From contig NZ_KB905467.1 of NCBI RefSeq assembly GCF_000381365.1, forward strand, positions 1,356,644 through 1,420,643: DNA of 64,000 nucleotides, read 5' to 3'. Below the pieces are notes generated by a model, which ran no database searches, had not been told where the DNA came from, and saw only the letters and a list, made by a program, of their open reading frames with translations. Shown in pieces: positions 26,851-36,109 of this stretch (position 1 is the stretch's first letter; every line of letters begins with the position of its first letter). The stretch is from Bacteroides salyersiae WAL 10018 = DSM 18765 = JCM 12988 (GTDB lineage Bacteria; Bacteroidota; Bacteroidia; Bacteroidales; Bacteroidaceae). The translations under genes and the position numbers were made by a program.

Positions 26851-27336
26851 ATGAAAACGAATCAACGTATTATTATCATCTTAATGTTCATGATGATGGC
26901 CGGCCTATCCGACATTTATGCTCAAAACAAGAGAGAGATAAAAGAACAGAGAGAGCAAGCTATCAAAGAGCAGATCATAGCCGAGAAGTATAAGATCAGT
27001 GTAAACACAGCCTACCCCCGTCGAGGGAGAACCGTTCATTTATCCTCCCCTTATTCTGTGGAAATAAGGAATGACTCCGTTATTTCCTATTTACCTTTTT
27101 ACGGACGAGCTTATTCAATTCCTTATGGTGGAGGAGAAGGATTGATATTTCAGGCACCACTCGATGAATACGAGATGGAAATGAATAAAAAAGGAACAGC
27201 AAAAGTTAAATTTACAGCTCGTAGCCCGGAAGATAAGTTCACGTTCAATCTTACTATCTATTCCAACGGTTCGGCAAGTATCAATGTCAATATGCAAAAC
27301 AGAGAATCTATAAGCTTTTCGGGGGAAATGGAGTAA
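26851..27336 (+). CDS. DUF4251 domain-containing exported protein
   Basis: This 161-aa protein has a signal peptide ending near DIYAQ (residue 25), then a charged helix (KREIKEQREQAIKEQI) and a beta-rich domain with the DUF4251 pattern (YLPFYGRAYSIPYGGGEGLIF, quoted for position at about 90-110, and FNLTIYSNGSASINV). The family is restricted to Bacteroidota and its function is unknown. Its stop codon runs directly into repeat family B. Confidence 0.85.
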   Translation: MKTNQRIIIILMFMMMAGLSDIYAQNKREIKEQREQAIKEQIIAEKYKISVNTAYPRRGRTVHLSSPYSVEIRNDSVISYLPFYGRAYSIPYGGGEGLIFQAPLDEYEMEMNKKGTAKVKFTARSPEDKFTFNLTIYSNGSASINVNMQNRESISFSGEME

Positions 27337-27477
27337 ATAATGTGCCAATATGTCAATGTGCCAATGTGCCAATTGGCTGCGCTATTTTCTATTAGTATAT
27401 TGATAAATTGGTACATTGATCACATTGGCATATTATATCATTGGCATATTGGCACATTATTTCATTGGCACATTATT
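27337..27477. repeat. Dispersed repeat family B, copy 1
   Basis: The whole gap between two convergent genes consists of short words such as TGCCAATATG and ATTGGCACATTATT. Outer arms of 14 bp (from 27336 and to 27477) are perfect inverted repeats. The core includes GCCAATTGGCTGCGCTA. The right arm covers the stop codon of the minus-strand TRIC gene. A relative fills 54903-55068. It may act as a bidirectional terminator. Confidence 0.85.
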
Positions 27478-28087
27478 CCTCCTCTCCTTTCAATATCGGA
27501 AGGCAAATTTGATATTTCACAGCCAGAATACGGGTTATGAACACACTGCATCCGCTTATAATTTGTGTGATCACCGTATCTATTCCTAAAAGATGACACA
27601 ACCAGTAGACAATGCCCCCCACCACACAAGCCATTGCATAAATTTCCTTGCGGAATATCAAGGGAATTTCATTGATAAACACATCACGAATTACTCCACC
27701 GGCGGCACCGGTGATACTGCCCATGATAATAGCTACCCAAAAAGGATATCCCAACGCTATACTTTTTCCTACACCGACCACGGTAAATAAGGCAAGCCCT
27801 ACACTGTCAAATATAAAAAAAGTATTGTGCAGATGAATTAAGTGTTTACCGAAAAAAATAACCCACAACAAAGCCATTCCGGTACAAATAAGATAGACAG
27901 GATCCGTCATCCACCCCGGAGTGACGTCCAGCAATACATCACGGATCGTACCACCTCCAATGGCAGTGGCCAACCCCACCACATATGCTCCAAACCAATC
28001 AAAACGCTTGGCAGAAGCTAAACGGATACCACTGATTGCAAAAGCAAACGTACCTATAAAATCAAGAATCTGAACAAATGTCGGCAT
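27473..28087 (-). CDS. TRIC-type cation channel family protein (YicG/UPF0126)
   Basis: With the ATG at 28087 the protein is 204 aa and opens directly into the first membrane helix (MPTFVQILDFIGTFAFAISG). It has about seven hydrophobic segments in two similar halves. Each half has a glycine-rich kink, AIGGGTIRDVLLD and AAGGVIRDVFINE, the hallmark of trimeric intracellular cation channel homologues in bacteria. It probably forms a K+-permeable trimeric channel in the inner membrane. A frame extending 58 codons upstream adds sequence unlike the family. Confidence 0.92.
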   Translation of the reverse strand: MPTFVQILDFIGTFAFAISGIRLASAKRFDWFGAYVVGLATAIGGGTIRDVLLDVTPGWMTDPVYLICTGMALLWVIFFGKHLIHLHNTFFIFDSVGLALFTVVGVGKSIALGYPFWVAIIMGSITGAAGGVIRDVFINEIPLIFRKEIYAMACVVGGIVYWLCHLLGIDTVITQIISGCSVFITRILAVKYQICLPILKGEEE

Positions 28088-28193
28088 ATCTAAAGTTTTT
28101 TGTCTACAAAGGAACAAATAATTCCGCAAGAAAGCGTACATTTGTTTCTTGAAAATAGACGGAAGAACGATATAATATAGATAAAAGAACGAT

Positions 28194-29276
28194 ATGAAAA
28201 TAACTATTGTTGCCGGGGCACGCCCTAACTTTATGAAAATAGCGCCTATCACGCGTGCCATTGATGCTGCACGGGCGCAAGGCAGAAGTATCTCCTACCG
28301 GTTGGTATATACAGGAAAGCGTGAGGATACCAGCTTGGATGCTTCCTTGTTTGCCGATCTTCATATGAAAGAACCCGATGTATTTTTGGGAGTGACCGAC
28401 AGCAATGCCACTCAACTGGCTTCCGGCATAATGGTTGCATTCGACAAAGAGCTGACCGAGAATCCGGCCCATATCGTTCTTGTGGTAGACGATCTCACAG
28501 CGACAATGAGTTGCGCCATCGTTGCCAAGAAACAAGGTATCAAGGTAGCGCACCTTGTTGCCGGTACCCGTTCGTTCGACATGAATATGCCTAAAGAAGT
28601 AAACCGGATGATAACGGATGGATTATCGGATTATCTCTTTACAGCCGGTATGGTAGCCAACCGTAACCTGAATCAGACGGGAACGGAAAAGGAAAATGTA
28701 TATTACGTGGGAAATATCCTTATCGATAACATCCGTTACAACCGGAATCATTTTATCCGCCCGCTTTGGCTTTCCGTATTGGGAGTAGAGGAAGGAGACT
28801 ATATACTGCTCACCCTCAACAGACGTGTACTTCTGAACAATAAAGAGAATCTGCGCCGGCTCATGGAAACGATCTTGGAAAAGGCGGCCGGTATGCCGGT
28901 TGTCGCTCCTGTCCATACCTACGTACGTGATGCTATCAAAGGGCTCAGCATTTCGGCTCCGAACCTGCACATCATGCCACCGCAAAGTTATCTTTCTTTT
29001 GGATATCTGATGAATAAAGCCAAAGGTATTATTACGGATTCGGGTAATGTGGCCGAAGAATCCACCTTTTTAGGAATCCCCTGCATTACACTTAACAACT
29101 ACTCCGAACACCCGGAAACCTGGCGCATCGGAACCAATGAACTGGTTGGAGAAGACCCGGCGGCACTGGGCAAAGCAATGGATGTATTGATGCGGGACGA
29201 ATGGAAACACGGCGAACTGCCCGAACGCTGGGACGGACGGACAGCCGACAGAATTGTACAGATTTTGTTGTCCTGA
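28194..29276 (+). CDS. UDP-GlcNAc 2-epimerase (WecB-like) with altered catalytic residues
   Basis: This 360-aa protein has the non-hydrolysing UDP-GlcNAc 2-epimerase fold. The motifs run in order: GARPNFMK (for GTRPEAIK), TGKREDTSLD, VVDDLTATM, HLVAGTRSFD (for HVEAGLRT), PKEVNRMITD, TLNRR (for THRREN), PVHTYVRD and ITDSGNVAEESTFLGIPCI, ending with a GTNELVG-type phosphate loop. Aspartate 100 is kept. By motif alignment from memory, the positions of two catalytic glutamates and one histidine read Val122, Lys134 and Asn209. UDP-sugar binding looks possible but normal epimerisation is doubtful. It is divergent from the TRIC gene and convergent with a GT2 gene. Confidence 0.85.
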   Translation: MKITIVAGARPNFMKIAPITRAIDAARAQGRSISYRLVYTGKREDTSLDASLFADLHMKEPDVFLGVTDSNATQLASGIMVAFDKELTENPAHIVLVVDDLTATMSCAIVAKKQGIKVAHLVAGTRSFDMNMPKEVNRMITDGLSDYLFTAGMVANRNLNQTGTEKENVYYVGNILIDNIRYNRNHFIRPLWLSVLGVEEGDYILLTLNRRVLLNNKENLRRLMETILEKAAGMPVVAPVHTYVRDAIKGLSISAPNLHIMPPQSYLSFGYLMNKAKGIITDSGNVAEESTFLGIPCITLNNYSEHPETWRIGTNELVGEDPAALGKAMDVLMRDEWKHGELPERWDGRTADRIVQILLS

Positions 29277-29293
29277 TTCTTGCGTTCACATCA

Positions 29294-30181
29294 TTAATCA
29301 GGTTTCTTTTGAGATAAGAAATTACACAAATAACCTAATTTATAAAAAGCAAAAAGCTTCAACGAAGGTTTTCGGCTGGTAAGATTGCTTACCAGTCTTT
29401 TTTCAATCTGCCGGAACAGAAAAGCAACCAAAGGAGCCATTCCTAAACGTTTTACACAAGCATACCACCGCAATAGCTTGACATGCGAATGCATCTGTTC
29501 GATATGTCCGTCCAAATTACGGACCGCCCGGCGGATTTTCATCAGAAATTGCTCACTATTCTCTTCCACCAGATGATAGACCGGATTGTCGATGTGTAGA
29601 ATCTCTACTCCGGCCTGCTCCAGTTGCATGCCAAACAGAGTATCCTCGTATCCCAGATGAAACGTCTCATCAAAACGGACTTTCAGAAAAGCATCCCGGC
29701 ATATCATAAAATTCATACTGATAAATCGATTGTAAGGTTCCTTGTTTCTCTGCCCGGCAGATTGTTCTTCAACAGCCATTCCGTATTTATAACGCAATAT
29801 GGCATTGGCAGGAATACTCTTACGCGGATAAATGAATCCGCCACAAACCACCCGGCCGGTACGCGCCACTTGCAGATATTCCTCCAAAAACGAATCCGAT
29901 ACGGGCATAACGTCCGAATCCAGAAACAACAGATAAGGATATCGGGCTTCCGAAGCCAGATAATTACGAATACGTGCAGGCCCTTGATTCTCTTCCTGTT
30001 GCAGATAGCGACATCCTTGCCACTCTGTCATTTTGCGATTTTGCTGACGAATGTTTTCGCATGACGCGTCATCTGCCAACAGAATTTCAAAAGGTATTCG
30101 CAAAGCGATTGCTTGTTTGTACATCTTTTCGATCAGAGACAAACAAACAGCATTGTAAGTAGGTATCAGTATAGAAATCAT
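29294..30181 (-). CDS. Glycosyltransferase family 2 protein
   Basis: From the ATG at 30181 (MISILIPTYN) the protein is 295 aa with a GT-A fold. Visible motifs are LLADDASCENI, ENQGPARIRNYLA, the metal-binding LLFLDSDVMP, and a later GYEDTLFGMQLEQAGVEI that matches the catalytic ED region. A TTG two codons upstream is a less likely start. The enzyme transfers a sugar from a nucleotide donor to an unknown acceptor. Its stop is 17 nt from that of the epimerase-like gene, which faces it. It is not embedded in a capsule or LPS cluster here. Confidence 0.9.
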   Translation of the reverse strand: MISILIPTYNAVCLSLIEKMYKQAIALRIPFEILLADDASCENIRQQNRKMTEWQGCRYLQQEENQGPARIRNYLASEARYPYLLFLDSDVMPVSDSFLEEYLQVARTGRVVCGGFIYPRKSIPANAILRYKYGMAVEEQSAGQRNKEPYNRFISMNFMICRDAFLKVRFDETFHLGYEDTLFGMQLEQAGVEILHIDNPVYHLVEENSEQFLMKIRRAVRNLDGHIEQMHSHVKLLRWYACVKRLGMAPLVAFLFRQIEKRLVSNLTSRKPSLKLFAFYKLGYLCNFLSQKKPD

Positions 30182-30256
30182 TATCAATCATAATTATAGG
30201 AGACAAAAGTAATACAAAAAAGGTTATTAAGAACAAACTATTCGAGAGTTATTTAC

Positions 30257-30264
30257 TAACTTTG
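30257..30264 (+). promoter_or_regulatory. Candidate -7 element for the DUF5686 gene
   Basis: TAACTTTG matches TAnnTTTG. The predicted transcription start is at about 30271, so an ATG at 30272 would be leaderless and the ATGs at 30284 or 30287 are preferred. Confidence 0.55.
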
Positions 30265-30283
30265 CCGACTCATGTTGAAGTAT

Positions 30284-32875
30284 ATGATGAAACAACGATA
30301 TAAGAAGCACATTTTACTATTCTTGCTCGTATTTTCTGCCGCATCCTCTTTTGCGCAGTTAAAAGGAGTTATCACCGACTCGATTACGCACGAGCCTTTA
30401 ATGTATATTTCGGTTTATTACGAAGGAAAAGGCGTGGGCGGAGTATCCAACGCCAACGGCGAGTATCAGATTGAAACACGAAAAGGATGGAACGAAGTCA
30501 CATTCTCATCTGTCGGTTACCGCACGAAAGTAATAAAAATCACTCCGGGACAAAAAGTATTGAATGTACAGATGGCTCCGGACGATGTGATGTTGACGGA
30601 AGTGGTTGTAAAACCCAAGAAAGAGAAATATTCGAAAAAGAATAACCCGGCCGTGGACTTTATGCGGAAAGTCATCGAGCACAAAAAGGCGCAAAGGCTG
30701 GATGAGAACGAATATTACCAGTATGACCAATACGAGAAGATGAAGATGTCTCTCAATGACATCACTCCCGAAAAAATGGAGAAAGGAATCTATAAGAAAT
30801 ATTCATTCCTTCTGGATCAGATCGAAGTATCCGAAGCCACTAACAGTCTTATTCTTCCTATCTCGATACAGGAGACTGCATCACAAACGGTATTCCGCAA
30901 AGATCCGGAAAGCAAAAAGACAATTATCAAAGGAATGAATTCCAATGGTATCAATGAATTCTTTTCTACAGGTGACATGCTCGGAACGGTATTACAGGAT
31001 GTTTTTACCAATGTGAACATCTATGATGACGAAATCCGTCTGCTGCAAAGACGTTTTACCAGCCCCATTGCCAAAGAAGGAATCAACTTCTACAAATATT
31101 ACCTGATGGACACTTTGACGGTGGACAAAGATACGTGTGTACATCTGACTTTTGTGCCGCAAAATTCACAGGACTTCGGTTTCACAGGACACCTGTACGT
31201 ACTGAAAGATTCTACCTATGCCGTAAAGAAATGCATAATGAACTTACCTAAAAAGACAGGTGTGAACTTTGTAAACCAACTGAACATCGTACAGCAATAC
31301 GAGCAATTACCCAACGGGAACTGGGTATTGATGGACGACGATATGCTGGTAGACCTTGCATTGGTAAAATCGACGGGGGGGATACAGGTACAACGGGTGA
31401 CGAAATACAGCAACTATAAATTCGACCCCATTGAGCCGCGTATGTTCCGCCTGAAAGGATCGGTTATAAAGGAGGCAGATATGCTATCTAAGAGTGACGA
31501 GTACTGGGCTGAAGTCCGCCAAGTACCGTTGAGCAAGACCGAAAGTACCATGGATGTATTCATGAACCGGATTGAACAGATTCCGGGATTCAAATATATC
31601 ATCTTCGGTGCCAAAGCTGTGATTGAGAACTTCGTAGAAACTACCGGTCCCAAAAAGCCGAGTAAGTTCGACTTCGGTCCCATTAATACTACCATATCGA
31701 ATAACTATGTAGACGGACTCCGCCTGCGACTCAGTGGTATGACGACTGCCCATCTCAATCCGCATTGGTTCGTAAACGGATATGGCGCCTATGGTTTCAA
31801 AGACCACCGTTGGAAATACAGTGGAACGCTGACTTATTCTTTCAATAAGCGCGACTATGTAGTATGGGAATTCCCCAAGCACTACATTTCCGCCACTTAT
31901 AGTTACGATGTGATGTCGCCAATGGATAAATTCCTGTTTACGGATAAAGATAATGTATTCCTCTCTTTCAAAACAACTACCGTAGACCAGATGTCATACA
32001 TGCGTGACATAACCGTCAACTACGAACTGGAAACTCAGACAGGTTTCGGTGTAAAAGGAATGCTCCGCCACCGTAATGACGAACCGACAGGAAATCTGAA
32101 ATACTATGCCAATAACAGCAGTGCCAATAAAATGCCACTGCCCGATGAGCAGCCTATTCACGATATCACCACCACCGAAGTAAGCGCCACTTTGCGTTAT
32201 GCTCCGGGTGAAGCGTTTGTCAACTCCAAGCAACGCCGTATTCCGGTATCACTGGATGCTCCGGTCTTCACGCTGACGCACACTTCCGGCTTCAAGGGAG
32301 TACTTGGAGGAGAGTATAACTTTAACCGTACGGAAGCCAGTATCTGGAAACGATTCTGGTTGCCCTCTTCTTGGGGAAAGGTAGATGTCAGCCTTAAGGG
32401 AGGTGCCGAGTGGAATACCGTGCCTTTCCCGTTACTGATATTGCCGGAAGCCAACTTGTCGTACATCACTCAGCGTGAGACGTTTTGTCTGATCAATAAT
32501 ATGGAGTTTTTGAATGACCGTTTCGCCTCCCTTTCCCTATCATATGACATGAACGGAAAACTGTTCAACCGCATACCGTTGCTGAAAAAACTTAAATGGA
32601 GAGAAATGGTTCGTTTCCGCGCCCTTTGGGGAACGCTGACGGATAAGAACAACCCTTTCAAGAGTGATAATCCCGAATTATTCCTCTTCCCGATGCGCGA
32701 CGGACAATATACAAGCCACGTGATGGACCCGAAAATCCCTTATATGGAGGCGAGTGTAGGAATTTATAATATTTTCAAACTACTGCATGTAGAATATGTA
32801 CATCGTCTGACTTATCGTAATAACCCCGACATTAACAAATGGGGAATACGATTTATGGTGATGATGACGTTTTAA
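30284..32875 (+). CDS. DUF5686 outer-membrane protein with carboxypeptidase-like regulatory domain
   Basis: This protein of about 863 aa has a signal peptide ending near ASSFAQ and a CarboxypepD_reg-like beta-sandwich (LKGVITDSITHEPLMYISV, NANGEYQIET). A large DUF5686 region of beta strands follows and ends with GIRFMVMMTF, consistent with an outer-membrane barrel. There is no TonB plug motif, so it is distinct from TonB receptors. The family is common in Bacteroidota and of unknown function. Alternative ATGs lie at 30272 and 30287. Confidence 0.88.
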   Translation: MMKQRYKKHILLFLLVFSAASSFAQLKGVITDSITHEPLMYISVYYEGKGVGGVSNANGEYQIETRKGWNEVTFSSVGYRTKVIKITPGQKVLNVQMAPDDVMLTEVVVKPKKEKYSKKNNPAVDFMRKVIEHKKAQRLDENEYYQYDQYEKMKMSLNDITPEKMEKGIYKKYSFLLDQIEVSEATNSLILPISIQETASQTVFRKDPESKKTIIKGMNSNGINEFFSTGDMLGTVLQDVFTNVNIYDDEIRLLQRRFTSPIAKEGINFYKYYLMDTLTVDKDTCVHLTFVPQNSQDFGFTGHLYVLKDSTYAVKKCIMNLPKKTGVNFVNQLNIVQQYEQLPNGNWVLMDDDMLVDLALVKSTGGIQVQRVTKYSNYKFDPIEPRMFRLKGSVIKEADMLSKSDEYWAEVRQVPLSKTESTMDVFMNRIEQIPGFKYIIFGAKAVIENFVETTGPKKPSKFDFGPINTTISNNYVDGLRLRLSGMTTAHLNPHWFVNGYGAYGFKDHRWKYSGTLTYSFNKRDYVVWEFPKHYISATYSYDVMSPMDKFLFTDKDNVFLSFKTTTVDQMSYMRDITVNYELETQTGFGVKGMLRHRNDEPTGNLKYYANNSSANKMPLPDEQPIHDITTTEVSATLRYAPGEAFVNSKQRRIPVSLDAPVFTLTHTSGFKGVLGGEYNFNRTEASIWKRFWLPSSWGKVDVSLKGGAEWNTVPFPLLILPEANLSYITQRETFCLINNMEFLNDRFASLSLSYDMNGKLFNRIPLLKKLKWREMVRFRALWGTLTDKNNPFKSDNPELFLFPMRDGQYTSHVMDPKIPYMEASVGIYNIFKLLHVEYVHRLTYRNNPDINKWGIRFMVMMTF

Positions 32876-32897
32876 AACAGGCAGAGCCTTTTTCTTA

Positions 32898-33247
32898 GTT
32901 GAAAGTTGAGAGTTGAAAGTTGAAAATTGCTATGCAGCGTGATAGTATTAATCATTGCAGACTGGGTGAGTAATTGCAGACTAAGTGAGTTAATTGCAGA
33001 CCGGGTGACTGAGTAAGTGCTGACATTAGTTTTCAACTAAATGAGAGTTTTAACCGGTTAATGGTTATCTACGTTGCCACGCTGCATAGTAACTTTCAAT
33101 TTTCAACTCTCAACTTTCAACTAAGGAAAGGACTTTCAACCGGATAAATAAGAGTTTTAACTAAATAAGAGTTTTAATCGATTGATGGTTATCTACGCTG
33201 CCACGCTGCATAGTAACTTTCAACTTTCAACTCTCAACTTTCAACTA
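32898..33247. repeat. Dispersed repeat family A, inverted and duplicated copies
   Basis: One forward copy (from 32898, arm plus core CTATGCAGCGTGATAGTA) faces two reverse copies. The reverse copies belong to an 88-nt direct repeat (33036-33123 and 33160-33247) that differs at only a few positions. Between them are three tandem words ATTGCAGAC (at 32954, 32973 and 32993). The last copy ends 8 nt before the rarA start codon. The arms could fold into a very long hairpin. Confidence 0.88.
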
Positions 33248-33254
33248 AAAAAAC

Positions 33255-34532
33255 GTGCAACCATTAGCAGAACGGCTTCGACCGAAGACATTAGATGAAT
33301 ATATAGGCCAGAAACATCTGGTAGGCCCTGGTGCTATCCTGCGGAAGATGATCGACGCGGGAAGGATCTCTTCTTTTATTCTTTGGGGACCTCCCGGAGT
33401 AGGGAAAACAACGTTGGCTCAAATTATAGCCAATAAGTTAGAGACTCCTTTCTATACATTGAGTGCGGTGACTTCCGGAGTAAAGGATGTGCGCGAAGTA
33501 ATCGACCGTGCGAAAAGTAATCGTTTCTTTTCGCAAGCAAGCCCGATACTTTTTATCGATGAGATCCATCGCTTTAGTAAGTCACAACAAGATTCGCTGT
33601 TGGGAGCAGTGGAGAACGGTACGGTGACACTGATAGGAGCTACTACCGAGAATCCGTCGTTTGAGGTAATCCGTCCTCTCCTTTCGCGCTGTCAGCTTTA
33701 CGTCTTGAAATCTCTTGAAAAAGACGATTTGTTGGAATTGCTACAACGTGCCATTGCTACGGATGCGGTGTTGAAAGAACGCCAGATCGAATTGCGGGAG
33801 ACGAATGCCATGCTTCGTTTTTCCGGAGGTGACGCACGCAAACTGCTGAATATACTTGAGCTGGTAGTCGAATCGGAAGCAGAAGAGACCGTAGTCATTA
33901 CCGATGACATGGTGACCGAACGATTGCAGCAAAACCCGCTCGCCTACGATAAAGACGGGGAAATGCATTATGATATCATCTCCGCATTCATCAAATCCAT
34001 TCGTGGAAGTGATCCCGATGGTGCCATCTACTGGCTGGCCCGCATGGTGGAAGGCGGTGAAGATCCTGCTTTCATAGCACGCCGTCTGGTTATCTCGGCT
34101 GCAGAGGACATCGGGCTTGCCAATCCGAATGCCCTGCTTCTTGCCAATGCCTGCTTTGACACACTGATGAAAATAGGTTGGCCGGAAGGAAGGATTCCTT
34201 TGGCGGAGACCACTATCTACCTGGCTACAAGTCCTAAAAGTAATTCGGCTTACAGTGCTATCAACGACGCTCTTGCGCTGGTACGCGAAACCGGTAGCCT
34301 GCCCGTCCCCCTGCATCTGCGCAATGCACCGACCAAACTGATGAAGCAATTAGGATACGGACAAGAATACAAGTATGCGCATAGCTACGAAGGCAATTTC
34401 GTGAAACAGCAATTCTTGCCCGATGAACTGAAAAACAAACGTATCTGGCAACCGCAACATAATCCGGCAGAACAGAAACATGCCGAACGGATGCAACAGT
34501 TGTGGGGTGACCGATACAAAGAGAATAAATAA
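33255..34532 (+). CDS. rarA: Replication-associated recombination protein RarA (MgsA)
   Basis: This 425-aa AAA+ ATPase has Walker A GPPGVGKTT at 45-53 and Walker B ILFIDEIHRF. Sensor and arginine-finger regions (TTENPSFEVIRPLLSRCQ) and the RarA tetramerisation domain follow, with AEDIGLANPNAL and SNSAYSAINDALALV. It acts at stalled forks and gaps, with SSB. The start is GTG; it gives the exact family N-terminus MQPLAERLRPKTLDEYIGQ, and no ATG lies nearby. The leader consists of repeat family A right up to the start, so its own promoter is hard to see. Confidence 0.95.
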   Translation: MQPLAERLRPKTLDEYIGQKHLVGPGAILRKMIDAGRISSFILWGPPGVGKTTLAQIIANKLETPFYTLSAVTSGVKDVREVIDRAKSNRFFSQASPILFIDEIHRFSKSQQDSLLGAVENGTVTLIGATTENPSFEVIRPLLSRCQLYVLKSLEKDDLLELLQRAIATDAVLKERQIELRETNAMLRFSGGDARKLLNILELVVESEAEETVVITDDMVTERLQQNPLAYDKDGEMHYDIISAFIKSIRGSDPDGAIYWLARMVEGGEDPAFIARRLVISAAEDIGLANPNALLLANACFDTLMKIGWPEGRIPLAETTIYLATSPKSNSAYSAINDALALVRETGSLPVPLHLRNAPTKLMKQLGYGQEYKYAHSYEGNFVKQQFLPDELKNKRIWQPQHNPAEQKHAERMQQLWGDRYKENK

Positions 34533-34569
34533 AAAATATCCCGCACTGAAAAAAAATACTAAAAACACC

Positions 34570-36036
34570 ATGAGAATTGTCCGGCTGTTTGCCCTGCTCC
34601 TATCGTTTCTGAGCATAACATCATCTGCCTTTACACAAAACAAGAAACAAAAAAACTACATTCCCTGGAGCAATGGAGAACTTTTGGTTTCTGAAGAAGG
34701 ACGATACCTGAAACATCGGAACGGTACCCCTTTCTTCTGGCTGGGCGATACCGGCTGGCTACTCCCCGAACGATTGAACCGCGATGAAGTTGAATACTAT
34801 CTGGATCAATGCCAACGTCGCGGATATAACGTGGTACAAGTACAAACCATGAATGATGTTCCGTCCATGAACATCTACGGGCAATATTCCCTACCCGACG
34901 GTTTTAATTTTGCGAACATCAACCGAGAGGGCGTTTACGGATATTGGGATCACATGGACTACATAATCCGCACGGCTGCCCGAAAAGGAATTTATATCGG
35001 TATGGTATGCATCTGGGGAGGGCCTGTTAAAGCCGGAAAGATGTCGGTAAAAGAGGCACAGGCTTACGGAAAATTCCTATCTGAACGGTACAAGGACGAA
35101 CCGAATATCATCTGGATTATTGGAGGAGATATCCGTGGCGATGTAAAAAGAGAGGAATGGGAGGCTTTGGCCACTACGCTGAAATCAATCGATAAGAAAC
35201 ACCTTATGACGTTTCATCCGCGAGGCAGAATGACTTCTGCAGAATGGTTCGCTAATACTTCCTGGATGGACTTCAATATGTTTCAGAGCGGACATCGCCG
35301 TTACGGACAGCATTTGGGAGATAAAGAGTATCCCATTGAAGAAAATACGGAAGAAGACAACTGGCGCTATGCAGAACGTTGTCTCGCAACAACTCCTCTG
35401 AAGCCCGTCATCGACGGAGAACCGATCTACGAAGAAATCCCTCATGGCCTGCATGACGAAAACGAGTTGAGATGGAAAGATCATGACGTACGGCGTTACG
35501 CTTATTGGTCGGTTTTCGCCGGCTCTTTCGGGCATACTTACGGTAATAATTCCATCATGCAGTTTCTTAAGCCGGGGGTAACCGGCGCATACGGCGCAAA
35601 GAAGCCTTGGCAGGAGGCTATGAATGATCCCGGCTTCAATCAAATGAAATATTTGAAGAACCTTATGCTTACTTTTCCGTTCTTTATACGTGTACCGGAT
35701 CAAACGATCATCGCCGGCACAAACGGAGAACGTTACGATCGTGCCATAGCTACACGTGGAGACGACTATCTGCTGGTATACAATTATACCGGACGACCGA
35801 TGCAAATCGACCTCCGTAAAATCAGTGGAACCCGAAAATCCGCATGGTGGTATACAGCCAAAGACGGCAAATTGGAATACATCGGAACGTTTGACAACGG
35901 CATACATGAATTTCAGCACCATAGCGGTTACAATAGTGGAAACGATCACGTACTGATTGTAACGGACAGTAGCCGGAACTATGTACAGAAGGAATGGACC
36001 GAACTACCGGACGCACAACAAAAATGGATAAAATAA
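34570..36036 (+). CDS. GH140-like apiosidase family protein (DUF4038)
   Basis: The ATG at 34570 gives a signal peptide ending near SSAFTQ and a 488-aa protein. The N-terminal part matches the DUF4038/apiosidase-like TIM barrel (FFWLGDTGWLLPERLNRDEV, NVVQVQTMND, ANIIWIIGGD-type strand at PNIIWIIGGDIRGD). The C-terminal part is the small collagen-binding-like sandwich typical of these enzymes (RYDRAIATRGDDYLLVYNYT). Characterised GH140 enzymes cleave apiose links in plant rhamnogalacturonan II; activity here is inferred at family level only. It lies 37 nt after rarA without a clear promoter. A short hairpin (CAGAATG/CATTCTG, 36042-36058) follows. Confidence 0.85.
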   Translation: MRIVRLFALLLSFLSITSSAFTQNKKQKNYIPWSNGELLVSEEGRYLKHRNGTPFFWLGDTGWLLPERLNRDEVEYYLDQCQRRGYNVVQVQTMNDVPSMNIYGQYSLPDGFNFANINREGVYGYWDHMDYIIRTAARKGIYIGMVCIWGGPVKAGKMSVKEAQAYGKFLSERYKDEPNIIWIIGGDIRGDVKREEWEALATTLKSIDKKHLMTFHPRGRMTSAEWFANTSWMDFNMFQSGHRRYGQHLGDKEYPIEENTEEDNWRYAERCLATTPLKPVIDGEPIYEEIPHGLHDENELRWKDHDVRRYAYWSVFAGSFGHTYGNNSIMQFLKPGVTGAYGAKKPWQEAMNDPGFNQMKYLKNLMLTFPFFIRVPDQTIIAGTNGERYDRAIATRGDDYLLVYNYTGRPMQIDLRKISGTRKSAWWYTAKDGKLEYIGTFDNGIHEFQHHSGYNSGNDHVLIVTDSSRNYVQKEWTELPDAQQKWIK

Positions 36037-36109
36037 TGGTTCAGAATGATCCATTCTGTCCGGAATAAAATATAAACCGACTCGAATAATAACCATTAAA
36101 CGAACGAAT

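Noticed and set aside
32954..33012. A CRISPR-like array from the three ATTGCAGAC words
   Set aside because: The units are only about 19-20 nt in total, with no spacer-length unique segments and no cas genes nearby.
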